Positions 32,881 through 41,797 of a stretch of DNA of 64,000 nucleotides are shown piece after piece. Both the position numbers and the translations under genes were made by a program. The stretch comes from Sphingomonadales bacterium (GTDB lineage: Bacteria > Bacteroidota > Bacteroidia > Chitinophagales > Chitinophagaceae). Below the pieces are notes generated by a model. That model was given only the letters and a program-made list of their open reading frames with translations, ran no database searches and was not told the DNA's origin. The stretch covers positions 1-64,000 of the forward strand of contig VHAT01000011.1 of the NCBI GenBank assembly GCA_016872195.1, read 5' to 3'. The stretch's first letter is position 1. Every line of letters begins with the position of its first letter.

Positions 32881-34113
32881 ATGATGGCTATCCGATCTAC
32901 TTTCACCGTTCCAAAGCGTTTTCAGACTATCTCTATGGCGCTGATGGCTTTCGGTCTGCTTTCTATCATTGGTCTATGGGTAACCAGTGGTTCCAGTAGT
33001 GACCCCGCAGAACAGGCGCGCTTTTGGGCCTCTTTGCTTCAAAACAGTGTGTTCTTTTTGCTGGTCGTGAATGCCTCGATGTTCTTTATCTGTATTACCA
33101 CCCTGGCCTGGGGCGGTTGGCAAATGGCCTTTCGCAGAGTACCCGAGGCTATCTCGGCCGTAGTACCGGTGATCGGTGTTATATGTGGCGCTATTTTACT
33201 GGCCATTGTTTTTGGAGATAATCATACCATTTATCACTGGACAGATGCCGAGCATGTAACACATGACCCCATTTTGTCGCATAAAAAAGGATTTTTGAAC
33301 AAGCCCTTCTTTGCCATTGCGACGATCGTTACCATTGCCGGTTGGTCACTGTTGGGATGGAAGATGCGTCAACTTTCCAGAAAATTAGACAACGAACCGC
33401 TGGCCACACTCGAGGAGCGCAAGAAATACATTTTTAGTAATACGGTATGGGCCGCCTTGTTTATTGTATTGTTCTCTTTAACGGTCATGTCCTCTATTCC
33501 CTGGTTATGGTTGATGAGCATCGATGCGCACTGGTATAGCACCATGTACAGCTGGTATACTTTTGCCAGTACGTTCGTATCGGGGATGGCGCTTATTGCC
33601 TTGTTCGTGATCTTCTTAAAGAATAACGATTATTTGGAGTACGTCAACAACGAACACCTGCACGATCTGGGCAAATTCATGTTCGCCTTCTCAGTGTTTT
33701 GGACGTACCTCTGGTTCTCTCAGTTCATGCTGATCTGGTATGCCAATATTCCTGAGGAGACCGTTTATTTTCAGCCCCGTGCCCATGGTATTTACAAAGG
33801 CATTTTCTGGTTGATGTTCATTATCAACTTTATTGCCCCGCTGCTGATCTTGATGACTCGCAATGCTAAGCGCAATTATGGTACCGTCGCGCTGATGGCC
33901 GTGTTGATCATCTTCGGTCACTGGCTCGATTTTTATCAAATGGTATTCCCGGCTGTATCGCCCAATAAGGTCCCCAATATTTTATACGACCTGGGTATTG
34001 CCTTAGGATTTGTAGGGTTGATCATGTACGTGACCGCCAAGGCACTGGCCAAGGCGCCGTTGCTGGCTCGTAACCATCCCTTTGTGAAAGAGAGCTTGAT
34101 CCATCATACGTAA
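32881..34113 (+). CDS. actF: ACIII subunit ActF: NrfD-like quinone-binding membrane protein
   Basis: 410 residues with about ten transmembrane helices, homologous to ActC but shorter. Segments LNKPFFAIATIVTIAGWSLLG, SSIPWLWLMSIDAHWYSTMYSWY and WFSQFMLIWYANIPEE are typical of ActF in Bacteroidota. The start may be the first or second of two adjacent ATG codons (32881 or 32884). Last act gene, 50 bases before coxB. Confidence 0.92.
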   Translation: MMAIRSTFTVPKRFQTISMALMAFGLLSIIGLWVTSGSSSDPAEQARFWASLLQNSVFFLLVVNASMFFICITTLAWGGWQMAFRRVPEAISAVVPVIGVICGAILLAIVFGDNHTIYHWTDAEHVTHDPILSHKKGFLNKPFFAIATIVTIAGWSLLGWKMRQLSRKLDNEPLATLEERKKYIFSNTVWAALFIVLFSLTVMSSIPWLWLMSIDAHWYSTMYSWYTFASTFVSGMALIALFVIFLKNNDYLEYVNNEHLHDLGKFMFAFSVFWTYLWFSQFMLIWYANIPEETVYFQPRAHGIYKGIFWLMFIINFIAPLLILMTRNAKRNYGTVALMAVLIIFGHWLDFYQMVFPAVSPNKVPNILYDLGIALGFVGLIMYVTAKALAKAPLLARNHPFVKESLIHHT

Positions 34114-34163
34114 TGAAAGTAATTATCGAAACGAATACATGAAACTTTAACTGACGATTATTT

Positions 34164-35222
34164 ATGCAGACATTCTTCATCCTTGCGATTTTGGTTTTGG
34201 TGTTTGTGATCATTCTGCAGATCTCCAAGGCCAGTGAGTATGTGTCACAGATTAAGGGGTACGAAAAAGCACGCAAGCAATCGAACCGTATCAACGGCTT
34301 TATGTTGCTGGGCTTCCTGATCTTTGGATTGATCGGAGTATATCTGTGCAATGAATGGCTCAAGGGTCGTATTTTGGGAGAGCCCGCCTCCGATCATGGA
34401 GAATTGGTTGATCGGATGCTGTATGTTACCCTCGCCGTTACCTCAGTCGTTTTTGTTTGTACGCAGGTAGCTTTGTTTTGGTTCGCCTATAAGTATCAGG
34501 AATCTGACGATCGCAAAGCGTATTATTATCCGCATAATAATCGTCTTGAGTTGATCTGGACCGTAATCCCTGCCATCACACTGACTGTATTGGTCGGCTT
34601 TGGCATCTTTTATTGGTTCAAGATAACGGGCCCCGCTCCAAAAGATGCCATGGTGGTCGAAGTGGTCGGTAAACAATTTGGTTGGGAATTTCGCTATCCC
34701 GGTGCCGATGGTGTGCTGGGCAAAAAATATTTTAAGAAGGTAGATGCTGTCAATGGCAATCCCGCCGGACAGTTATGGGAAGACCCTGCCAACTACGATG
34801 ACGTTTTCGTAGAACAAGAGATGCATTTGGTCGTGGGTAAGCCGGTACAACTGGTGATCGGTGCCAAAGATGTGATTCATGACGTGGGATTGGTTCATTT
34901 TAGAATGAAGATGGATGCGGTGCCCGGCACCCCCACTACCATGTGGTTTACTCCCAAGTACACTACAAAAGAAATGAAAGAGAAAACAGGCAATAAGGAT
35001 TTTGTCTATGAACTTTCTTGCGATCAGATGTGTGGTAAAGGACACTGGAGCATGCGTGGTACCATTGTGGTAGAAACACAAGAAGAGTTCGATGCCTGGC
35101 TGGCCTCGAAGAAGCCACAGTATTTAGTGGCCAATCCTGACAAAGATCCAAACGCTAAAAAAGATAGTGCATCGGCTGCTTTACCCATGGTATCGGTCGT
35201 AGCTCAAAACAAGATCAATTAG
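34164..35222 (+). CDS. coxB: Cytochrome c oxidase subunit II
   Basis: 352 residues. An extra N-terminal hydrophobic helix (about 1-20) is followed by the two conserved transmembrane helices (46-62 and 86-108, plus 130-152 before the cupredoxin domain). The dinuclear CuA site is complete: H239 in DVIHDVGL and C286-x3-C290-x3-H294-x2-M297. There is no CxxCH, so this is an aa3-type, not caa3-type, subunit II; electrons must come from a separate cytochrome c, here ActE or the ActA haem domain. It directly follows actF. Confidence 0.93.
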   Translation: MQTFFILAILVLVFVIILQISKASEYVSQIKGYEKARKQSNRINGFMLLGFLIFGLIGVYLCNEWLKGRILGEPASDHGELVDRMLYVTLAVTSVVFVCTQVALFWFAYKYQESDDRKAYYYPHNNRLELIWTVIPAITLTVLVGFGIFYWFKITGPAPKDAMVVEVVGKQFGWEFRYPGADGVLGKKYFKKVDAVNGNPAGQLWEDPANYDDVFVEQEMHLVVGKPVQLVIGAKDVIHDVGLVHFRMKMDAVPGTPTTMWFTPKYTTKEMKEKTGNKDFVYELSCDQMCGKGHWSMRGTIVVETQEEFDAWLASKKPQYLVANPDKDPNAKKDSASAALPMVSVVAQNKIN

Positions 35223-35248
35223 TTCAAACGCTTTTAAATACGAAGACA

Positions 35249-37054
35249 ATGAGTGAAACATTGATGACAACTGCCACTGTAGCCGGACAAGCTACAACGC
35301 ATCACGAGGAGCACGGACATCACCAAGAGTCCTTTATTTCGAAGTACATCTTTAGTATGGACCACAAGACCATCGCGAAGCAATTCCTGATAACGGGGAT
35401 TGTCTGGGCCATTGTGGGAGGGCTATTTTCTGTATTATTCCGCCTTCAGCTCGGGTATCCCGACAGGGCATTCCCCATTTTGGAAACGTTCTTTGGCCAA
35501 TGGGCTAAAGGAGGTCAGATCCAGCCAGAGTTTTATTATGGACTGGTCACTATGCACGGAACCGTGCTGGTATTCTTTGTATTGACCGCGGGTCTGAGCG
35601 GAACCTTTGCGAACCTTCTTATTCCGTTGCAGATCGGAGCGCGCGACATGGCTTCTCCGTTCCTGAACATGCTTTCGTACTGGTTCTTCTTCTTAGCCAG
35701 CGTGGTCATGATGTCTTCGATCTTTGTCAACACCGGTCCTGCCTCGGGTGGATGGACCATGTATCCTCCGCTTAGTGCGCTTAAGCAAGCCGGAGATGGA
35801 CAAAAGATCGGAACAGATCTTTGGCTTATCAGCATGGCCCTCTTTATTGTCTCTTCGTTGCTCGGGGGTCTTAATTATATCTCTACCATCTTGAACATGC
35901 GTACCAAGGGGATGAGTATGACCCGTATGCCTCTTACGATCTGGGCCGTATTCTTTACGGCCATTCTGGGGGTATTGTCATTCCCTGTGTTACTCTCAGG
36001 TGCCATCCTGCTGCTGTTCGATCGTAACCTCGGTACCAGTTTTTATTTGAGCGATATTGTGATCAATGGAGAAGTGCTTCCTAACGAAGGAGGAAGTGCG
36101 ATTCTGTACCAGCACTTGTTCTGGTTCTTGGGTCACCCCGAGGTGTATATCATTTTGTTACCCGCCATGGGAATGGTCTCGGAGATCCTTTCCGTGAATA
36201 GTCGTAAACCCATCTTTGGTTATATGGCGATGCTGGGTTCTTTGTTCGCTATTGCCGTCTTAGCCTTCTTGGTTTGGGCGCACCATATGTTCGTTACCGG
36301 TTTGAATCCTTTCTTGGGATCGGTCTTTGTGTTGCTCACGCTATTGATCGCGGTGCCCTCGGCCATTAAAGTGTTTAACTGGCTTACTACACTATGGCGT
36401 GGCAATATTCGGTTTACTCCAGCCGCCTTGTTTGCGATCGGTTTTGTAAGCTTGTTTATTTCTGGAGGCTTGACTGGAATTTTCTTAGGAAACTCTACCA
36501 TTGATATTCACTTGCACGATACCATGTTCGTTGTAGCCCACTTCCATATCGTTATGGGTGTGGCCTCTTTCTTTGGTATGTATGCCGGGGTGTACCATTG
36601 GTTCCCCAAAATGTTCGGACGTTATTTGAACAATACCATGGCCTATATCCATTTTTGGGTAACGATGGTGGGGGCGTATTTGATCTACTGGCCAATGCAC
36701 TATCAAGGATTAGCCGGTGTACCCCGTCGTTATCTTGATAAAAGTGGTTGGGTCAACTTCAATAATTTCAGGGATCTCGATCAGATGATCACCATTGTAA
36801 CGATCTTGGTGTTTGCTGCACAGTTATTGTTTGTGTTCAACTTCTTTTACTCTATTTACAAGGGTAGAAAAGTGCGTTCACAAAATCCATGGGGAGCCAA
36901 TACGCTGGAGTGGACCACTCCCGTTAATCCCGGACATGGTAACTGGGAAGGAGATATCCCCGAAGTGCATCGCTGGCCTTATGATTACGGAAAGGATGGG
37001 CGTGAGTTTATCCCGCAGACCGAGCCGGTGAGTGCGAATGAAAGTAAACATTGA
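35249..37054 (+). CDS. coxA: Cytochrome c oxidase subunit I
   Basis: 601 residues, about 12 transmembrane helices. The loop WFLGHPEVYIILLPAMG holds the proton-channel Glu and the His-x3-Tyr cross-link of type A1 haem-copper oxidases. Further haem and CuB ligands lie in the segments VTMHGTVLVFF, AHHMFVTGL and DTMFVVAHFHIVMG. A His-rich N-terminus (HHEEHGHH) precedes the first helix. This is the oxygen-reducing, proton-pumping core. Followed after 78 bases by the haem O synthase ctaB. Confidence 0.96.
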   Translation: MSETLMTTATVAGQATTHHEEHGHHQESFISKYIFSMDHKTIAKQFLITGIVWAIVGGLFSVLFRLQLGYPDRAFPILETFFGQWAKGGQIQPEFYYGLVTMHGTVLVFFVLTAGLSGTFANLLIPLQIGARDMASPFLNMLSYWFFFLASVVMMSSIFVNTGPASGGWTMYPPLSALKQAGDGQKIGTDLWLISMALFIVSSLLGGLNYISTILNMRTKGMSMTRMPLTIWAVFFTAILGVLSFPVLLSGAILLLFDRNLGTSFYLSDIVINGEVLPNEGGSAILYQHLFWFLGHPEVYIILLPAMGMVSEILSVNSRKPIFGYMAMLGSLFAIAVLAFLVWAHHMFVTGLNPFLGSVFVLLTLLIAVPSAIKVFNWLTTLWRGNIRFTPAALFAIGFVSLFISGGLTGIFLGNSTIDIHLHDTMFVVAHFHIVMGVASFFGMYAGVYHWFPKMFGRYLNNTMAYIHFWVTMVGAYLIYWPMHYQGLAGVPRRYLDKSGWVNFNNFRDLDQMITIVTILVFAAQLLFVFNFFYSIYKGRKVRSQNPWGANTLEWTTPVNPGHGNWEGDIPEVHRWPYDYGKDGREFIPQTEPVSANESKH

Positions 37055-37063
37055 TGTAAGAAA

Positions 37064-37079
37064 GTTACCTGTTGGTAAC
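37064..37079 (+). other. Short hairpin between coxA and ctaB
   Basis: GTTACC-TGTT-GGTAAC, a perfect 6-base stem ten bases after the coxA stop, with no T-run behind it. It may mark an RNA-processing or 3'-end-stabilising site that separates abundant oxidase message from ctaB message. Confidence 0.35.
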
Positions 37080-37132
37080 CTTGCATGGATGTTTTGAAAT
37101 AGTGTTGTGGGTTGAAAAATGGCGAAGGATTC

Positions 37133-38014
37133 ATGAAGATCAGGGACTACATAATGTTGATGAAGCCTTCGCTGAGTATCATGGTGGTATTCAGCAGTGT
37201 GATCAGTTACCTGCTGGCCCCCCGGGTGGTCGAATATGACTGGCTGGAGATACTCTTGCTCTTTATAAGTGGGATGTTGGTGACCGGAAGTGCGAATGCA
37301 ATCAACCAGGTGGTAGAACGCGATACGGATGCTCAGATGAAGCGTACTGCTAACCGGCCGATTGCAGCGAAGCGACTTTCGCCTCTTCAGGGTTGGATCT
37401 TTTCCGCTCTGACCGGGGCCACCGGCGTATGGCTATTGGGAGATCGGTTTAATTGGGCAGCGGCCTTATTGGCAGCGTTCAGTTTATTCTTGTATGCCTT
37501 TATTTATACGCCGCTTAAAAAAGTCAATTCGATCGCAGTGTTAGTGGGAGCCTTGCCGGGCGCCTTACCTTGTTTGATCGGATGGGTAGCCGGACAAGAC
37601 GAATTTTCATTTGGAGGTTGGATCTTGTTTGCCTTACAGTTCTTTTGGCAATTCCCCCATTTTTGGGCTATTGCCTGGGTGGCGCATCAAGATTATTCCG
37701 CCGTGGGATTCCGTTTGTTGCCCTCTCGAGAGGGTCCGACTCGGTTTACCGCCATGCAGACCATTGCGTACTCATTGTTGCTGGTACCGGTAACACTGTT
37801 GCCCTTTTTTACGGGCCTGTCGAGTACCGAGCATCTGCAGGGATTGATCGCGATTGCTATGGTGATCTTGGCCAATGTGTTTATGATCGTGCGATGTATC
37901 AACTTGTATCGCACCATGGAGGTAAAAGCAGCCCGATTGGTCATGTTTGGAAGTTATTTGTATTTACCGCTGATCTTGTTTGCCTTACTCTTGAGTAAGA
38001 CACCGACAGCCTAA
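37133..38014 (+). CDS. ctaB: Protohaem IX farnesyltransferase (haem O synthase)
   Basis: 293 residues from the ATG at 37133 (MKIRDYIMLMKPSLS); an in-frame TTG at 37112 is less likely. UbiA-family enzyme with about nine helices. The first aspartate-rich motif is NQVVERDTDAQMKRTANRP and the second region has KKVNSIAVLVGALPGALPCLIGW. It farnesylates protohaem to haem O, the precursor of the haem A used by coxA. The haem A synthase that completes the pathway is at 48977. Confidence 0.94.
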   Translation: MKIRDYIMLMKPSLSIMVVFSSVISYLLAPRVVEYDWLEILLLFISGMLVTGSANAINQVVERDTDAQMKRTANRPIAAKRLSPLQGWIFSALTGATGVWLLGDRFNWAAALLAAFSLFLYAFIYTPLKKVNSIAVLVGALPGALPCLIGWVAGQDEFSFGGWILFALQFFWQFPHFWAIAWVAHQDYSAVGFRLLPSREGPTRFTAMQTIAYSLLLVPVTLLPFFTGLSSTEHLQGLIAIAMVILANVFMIVRCINLYRTMEVKAARLVMFGSYLYLPLILFALLLSKTPTA

Positions 38015-38027
38015 AAAGTAGAATAGA

Positions 38028-38591
38028 GTGAGCAGTACGACCACTACAAAAATGCATCCGCACAAGTTTGTCTTGTGGGTGGCCATGGGCAGCCTCATCA
38101 TGATGTTTGCCGGGCTGACCAGTGCATTTATTGTAAAGAGCAACCAAGTGGGATGGAAATCGGTGACCCTTCCTTCCGTATTCTGGTTATCTACCCTGGC
38201 CATTGTACTGAGTAGTGGAAGCGTGCAATTGGCCCTGCGTTGTTTTCGCGAGAGAGAAATGGCTCGCTATCGGGTGTGGATGGGGATTACGCTGGTGCTG
38301 GGTGTCGTGTTTATCGGACTGCAGTGGAGTGGGTTCATGGATTTATGGGCACAGGAGATCACTTTTCGAGGATCGGGAGCCGGTCAGTTCTTGTATGTGA
38401 TCTTTGGATTGCATGCCTTGCACGTTGTGGGTGGAGTCGTGGCCTTGAGTGTTTTATTGGCAAAAGCTTTTTTTGGACGAATAAAAATATATAGCTCTGT
38501 TCCTGTCGAGATCGCAGCAACGTACTGGCACTTCGTAGACCTCTTATGGATCTATCTATTGCTTTTCTTTTTGCTGATCGGCGGTAATTGA
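38028..38591 (+). CDS. Haem-copper oxidase subunit III-like protein (short form)
   Basis: 187 residues from a GTG at 38028, 13 bases after ctaB; an ATG at 38052 (MHPHKFVLW) is the alternative and would remove eight residues. Five transmembrane helices in the pattern of the short subunit III family, including YVIFGLHALHVVGGVVALSVL and TYWHFVDLLWIYLLLFFL. Bacteroidota oxidase clusters often carry two subunit III-type genes, this short one and a longer one (38630). Confidence 0.9.
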   Translation: MSSTTTTKMHPHKFVLWVAMGSLIMMFAGLTSAFIVKSNQVGWKSVTLPSVFWLSTLAIVLSSGSVQLALRCFREREMARYRVWMGITLVLGVVFIGLQWSGFMDLWAQEITFRGSGAGQFLYVIFGLHALHVVGGVVALSVLLAKAFFGRIKIYSSVPVEIAATYWHFVDLLWIYLLLFFLLIGGN

Positions 38592-38629
38592 ACCAGATAC
38601 CAACACTAACGAAAACGAAACATTGACGT

Positions 38630-39505
38630 ATGGCTACAACGGCAACCCTTCAACAGACCAAGTGGTGGACCGGCGGTAAGAGTCCCTTTAACATGGAGTA
38701 TGGCAAGCTCATGATGTGGTATTTTTTAATGAGTGATGCTTTTACGTTCGGGGCTTTTCTGATCTCGTATGGTACCATCCGTTTTAGCCAAAACTTCTGG
38801 CCCGACCCCAATGTGGTCTTTAATGCGTTTCCCGGTGCCGGTCATGCCAATCTACCCCTGGCGTTTGTGAGTGTGATGACCTTTGTGCTGATCATCTCTT
38901 CGGTGACCATGGTGCTGGCTGTTCATGCGGGCCATAGCAACGATAAAAAAGGAGTGGTAAAATGGTTGATCTGGACCATCATCGGTGGGGCTGCTTTCTT
39001 GGGCTGTCAGGCTTGGGAATGGCATCACCTGATTACCGGTGAGCATGTGGTATTGGCTGGCGGAAAGCTCGAAGTTATCGGACAAAGTATGCGCGGTAAC
39101 CCTTGGGGAGGGCTGGCTCCGCAAGAAGAGGTAATGGCCGCCTTACAAAATACATCACATGAAACCCTCTTGCAACTTTCTCAGATGGGACACCATGGTG
39201 CCAGTGCAACGGCCGATCATGCCGCTCTAACGCACGATCAATTGCTCAACTCCATTCAGGTTGCAGACTTGCATGTTCGCGAAAAAGGGCCTGTTGCCTT
39301 TGGGGGTTACTTCTTCGGCATCACAGGGTTCCATGGCTTTCACGTATTCTCGGGCGTGATCATCAACATCGTTATGTTATTGATGACGCAAAAGGGGGTA
39401 TTTGAGCGTAGGGGACATTACCTGATGATCGAAAAGGCTGGTTTATATTGGCACTTCGTAGACCTGGTATGGGTATTCGTATTCCTTTGCTTCTATTTGA
39501 TCTGA
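38630..39505 (+). CDS. coxC: Cytochrome c oxidase subunit III (long form)
   Basis: 291 residues. Subunit III helices are clear (MMWYFLMSDAFTFGAFL, FGITGFHGFHVFSGVIINIVML and LYWHFVDLVWVFVFLCFYLI). Between helices 3 and 4 there is a long His-rich insert (about residues 140-220, with HHGASATADHAA) absent from the short paralogue. Subunit III stabilises the proton-uptake path and oxygen channel of subunit I. Confidence 0.92.
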   Translation: MATTATLQQTKWWTGGKSPFNMEYGKLMMWYFLMSDAFTFGAFLISYGTIRFSQNFWPDPNVVFNAFPGAGHANLPLAFVSVMTFVLIISSVTMVLAVHAGHSNDKKGVVKWLIWTIIGGAAFLGCQAWEWHHLITGEHVVLAGGKLEVIGQSMRGNPWGGLAPQEEVMAALQNTSHETLLQLSQMGHHGASATADHAALTHDQLLNSIQVADLHVREKGPVAFGGYFFGITGFHGFHVFSGVIINIVMLLMTQKGVFERRGHYLMIEKAGLYWHFVDLVWVFVFLCFYLI

Positions 39506-39544
39506 TCGACTCAATTTATTCGCAAAACAAGAAACTACTATACT

Positions 39545-39967
39545 ATGCAACATCCCGCTTTCGAAGAAGTTACTTTTCAACACCATACAGACGACGCTAC
39601 GTTTAAGAAGAAAGTCAGGAACACCACGATCCTTCTTTCTGTTATTACGATCATAGAGCTGATCATTGGTTTGCTCATTTACAATATTCACAAAGGAGAA
39701 TCACCAAATGAATTATTGGTGCTCATGTTCAAGGGTATGGTTTGTATCTTGACCTTGGCCAAGGCCTATTACATCGTATCGGTCTTTATGCACCTTGGCG
39801 ACGAGATCCGTAATATGATCATGACGATCGTGGTTCCTCTGTTACTTTTTATCTGGTTCATCGGTGCCTTTATTTGGGACGGCAACTCTTATAAGAATCT
39901 TCGTAATACCTACGACAAGCATTATAAGGAGTCTACGATGCCGACCCCACACAAGGGCGGCCACTAA
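39545..39967 (+). CDS. Cytochrome c oxidase subunit IV-family protein
   Basis: 140 residues with three transmembrane helices (TILLSVITIIELIIGLLIYNI, FKGMVCILTLAKAYYIVSVFMHL and IMTIVVPLLLFIWFIGAFIWDG). This is the prokaryotic COX4 family, with the typical AKAYYIVSVFMHL segment. It is a small accessory oxidase subunit. The gene sits 39 bases after coxC and 15 before the SCO gene. Confidence 0.9.
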   Translation: MQHPAFEEVTFQHHTDDATFKKKVRNTTILLSVITIIELIIGLLIYNIHKGESPNELLVLMFKGMVCILTLAKAYYIVSVFMHLGDEIRNMIMTIVVPLLLFIWFIGAFIWDGNSYKNLRNTYDKHYKESTMPTPHKGGH

Positions 39968-39982
39968 TACGCTATAGTTACA

Positions 39983-40777
39983 TTGAATAAGACTGCCTTA
40001 TATGCTCTGCTGATGGCGCTGATCATTCCATTGATTGCCTACTTTATCGTAGACGCCAACAGTGAGAATGCCTTACAATTGCCCCCTCATTATTTTGCGG
40101 ATTCGGTACAACAGGTTACCAAACGTGGTAAACGGGTATCGGATACTGTCTGGCACCAGCTGGCGAATTTTTCATTGCAGAATCAAGAAGGCAAGACGGT
40201 GTCTTGGGATAGTCTCGAGGGGAAGATTATTGTAGCCGATTTCTTTTTTACACGTTGCCCTACGATCTGTCCTTCTATGACGGTGAACATGAAGCGGGTA
40301 GCCGAGACCTTGCACAATGGCAGCAGGGTGGGCGATCGCACGAATCGGAAAATTCATTTTCTTTCTTTTAGTGTAGATCCGGAACGTGATTCACTGGAGC
40401 GTCTACGTTATTGGGCACAGCGATTTCAGATCAATCCCGACACCTGGTGGTTATTGACCGGCGATAAAAAGACCATTTATGATTTGGCCATCAATGAAAT
40501 GAAACTCGGATTGATCGATGGGGAGTCGGTCGATTCGAATTTTGTGCATAGCGATAAGTTCGTACTCATCGATATCAATCGTCAGGTACGTGGCTATTAT
40601 GACGGACTCGATCCGGACGATCTGTCGAGATTGCAGCAAGACCTGATCTTACTTACGATGGAAAAGAATCCGAAGGCACGAAGCTTTTTTGAAGGGAAGC
40701 TGCTGGTGATGGCGATCTCTTTCTTAGTGGCCCTGGTTGGTGTATTTTTATTGCTCTTTTTTCTCCGAAAAAAATAA
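39983..40777 (+). CDS. SCO-family copper chaperone for oxidase assembly
   Basis: 264 residues beginning at a TTG 15 bases after the preceding stop; the first in-frame ATG (40013) falls inside the anchor helix (LIIPLIAYFIV), so TTG is favoured. Thioredoxin-like SCO domain with copper ligands C92 and C96 (RCPTIC) and H189 (NFVHSDKFVLID). A second transmembrane helix closes the C-terminus (LVMAISFLVALVGVFLLLFFL), which is unusual for classical Sco1 but common in Bacteroidota. It delivers copper to the CuA site of coxB. Confidence 0.9.
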   Translation: MNKTALYALLMALIIPLIAYFIVDANSENALQLPPHYFADSVQQVTKRGKRVSDTVWHQLANFSLQNQEGKTVSWDSLEGKIIVADFFFTRCPTICPSMTVNMKRVAETLHNGSRVGDRTNRKIHFLSFSVDPERDSLERLRYWAQRFQINPDTWWLLTGDKKTIYDLAINEMKLGLIDGESVDSNFVHSDKFVLIDINRQVRGYYDGLDPDDLSRLQQDLILLTMEKNPKARSFFEGKLLVMAISFLVALVGVFLLLFFLRKK

Positions 40778-40783
40778 AGTGCT

Positions 40784-41326
40784 ATGTTACCTCCCGTACT
40801 TTCAAAAAATGATAAACTGGCCAGTCGTTTGATCTGGCTTTTCTCGGCTATCGTCTTTACGGCCGTGGTAGTTTTAGGCAGGGTTACCTTGCAGGTCGAC
40901 CTGGGCTTTGATGTGCATGTCTTTGCCTTGATCAACGCCGTTATCAATTCAATGGTCGCGGTTCTTTTAGTGGCGGCCTTATGGGCAGTAAAGACCGGTC
41001 GTTATGTGGCACACAAAAACATGATGATGGCCGCGATGATTTTGTCTGTCCTTTTTCTACTTAGCTATATCGCCCATCATTTGCTGGCCGGTGAAACCAG
41101 TTTTGGCGGAGATGGTATGCAGCGCACTCTCTATTACATTATCTTGTTTACGCATATTCCCCTGGCCGGACTTATTCTTCCTTTTATTCTTTTTACCGCT
41201 TATCGTGCACTGATCAGCGAATGGCCTTCTCATAAAAAATTGGCCAAGATCACCTGGCCTGTTTGGTTGTATGTGGCGATTACCGGTGTGGTGGTCTATT
41301 GGATGATCAGCCCCTATTATAGTTGA
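40784..41326 (+). CDS. DUF420 membrane protein of the oxidase cluster
   Basis: 180 residues with five transmembrane helices (for example LIWLFSAIVFTAVVVLGRV, HKNMMMAAMILSVLFLLSYIAHHLL, LYYIILFTHIPLAGLILPFILFTAYRAL). DUF420 proteins related to CtaM accompany haem-copper oxidases and are thought to help assembly. It starts six bases after the SCO stop and closes the act-cox operon. Its end overlaps the convergent alkyltransferase-like gene by ten bases. Confidence 0.9.
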   Translation: MLPPVLSKNDKLASRLIWLFSAIVFTAVVVLGRVTLQVDLGFDVHVFALINAVINSMVAVLLVAALWAVKTGRYVAHKNMMMAAMILSVLFLLSYIAHHLLAGETSFGGDGMQRTLYYIILFTHIPLAGLILPFILFTAYRALISEWPSHKKLAKITWPVWLYVAITGVVVYWMISPYYS

Positions 41327-41718
41327 TGTCCTGTTAGCGCTTGTCCGGGGTCCCAAAAGTGTTTTTCAAAATCAACGATCTGGTTGTCTTTGATCTTGAT
41401 CCCCTCTTTCTCTAGTTGCTCTTGCATGGCCGTGGGGCTGGCAAAATGATCTTTCCCGGAGAGTAATCCGACCCGGTTGACTACCCGGTGCGCGGGCACT
41501 TTTGGATGCACTCCGTGGCTGCTGTTCATAGCCCAGCCTACCATCCGTGCTCCTGATCTGGCACCCAGGCATGCAGCAATGGCCCCGTAAGAGGTAACGC
41601 GTCCGCGTGGGATCAGACGCACTAAGGCCCAAACTTGCTGAAAAAAATCAGTATCCTTTTTACCAGATGGTAAAACGGCGCGAAGTGGAGTTACCGATTG
41701 ACGCTTTGAAGAAGCCAT
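41317..41718 (-). CDS. Alkyltransferase-like protein (MGMT family without acceptor Cys)
   Basis: 133 residues from the ATG at 41718 (MASSKRQSVTPLRAV); the frame upstream is open but is a chance extension. It has the MGMT DNA-binding domain with the helix-turn-helix and RVTSYGAIAACLGARSGARMVGWAM. The active-site motif PCHRV of true methyltransferases reads VPAHRVV, with Ala76 instead of Cys. It therefore cannot accept alkyl groups and belongs with the ATL proteins, which bind O6-alkylguanine and hand it to nucleotide excision repair. A tail of about 30 residues follows. Confidence 0.9.
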   Translation of the reverse strand: MASSKRQSVTPLRAVLPSGKKDTDFFQQVWALVRLIPRGRVTSYGAIAACLGARSGARMVGWAMNSSHGVHPKVPAHRVVNRVGLLSGKDHFASPTAMQEQLEKEGIKIKDNQIVDFEKHFWDPGQALTGHQL

Positions 41719-41797
41719 GGTAATAAAGGTAAGTAGTCGCTTGAAAATAATCCGATGCTGAGCAGGGACTCTTGAAAAAACGGATCGATGCTCTATT

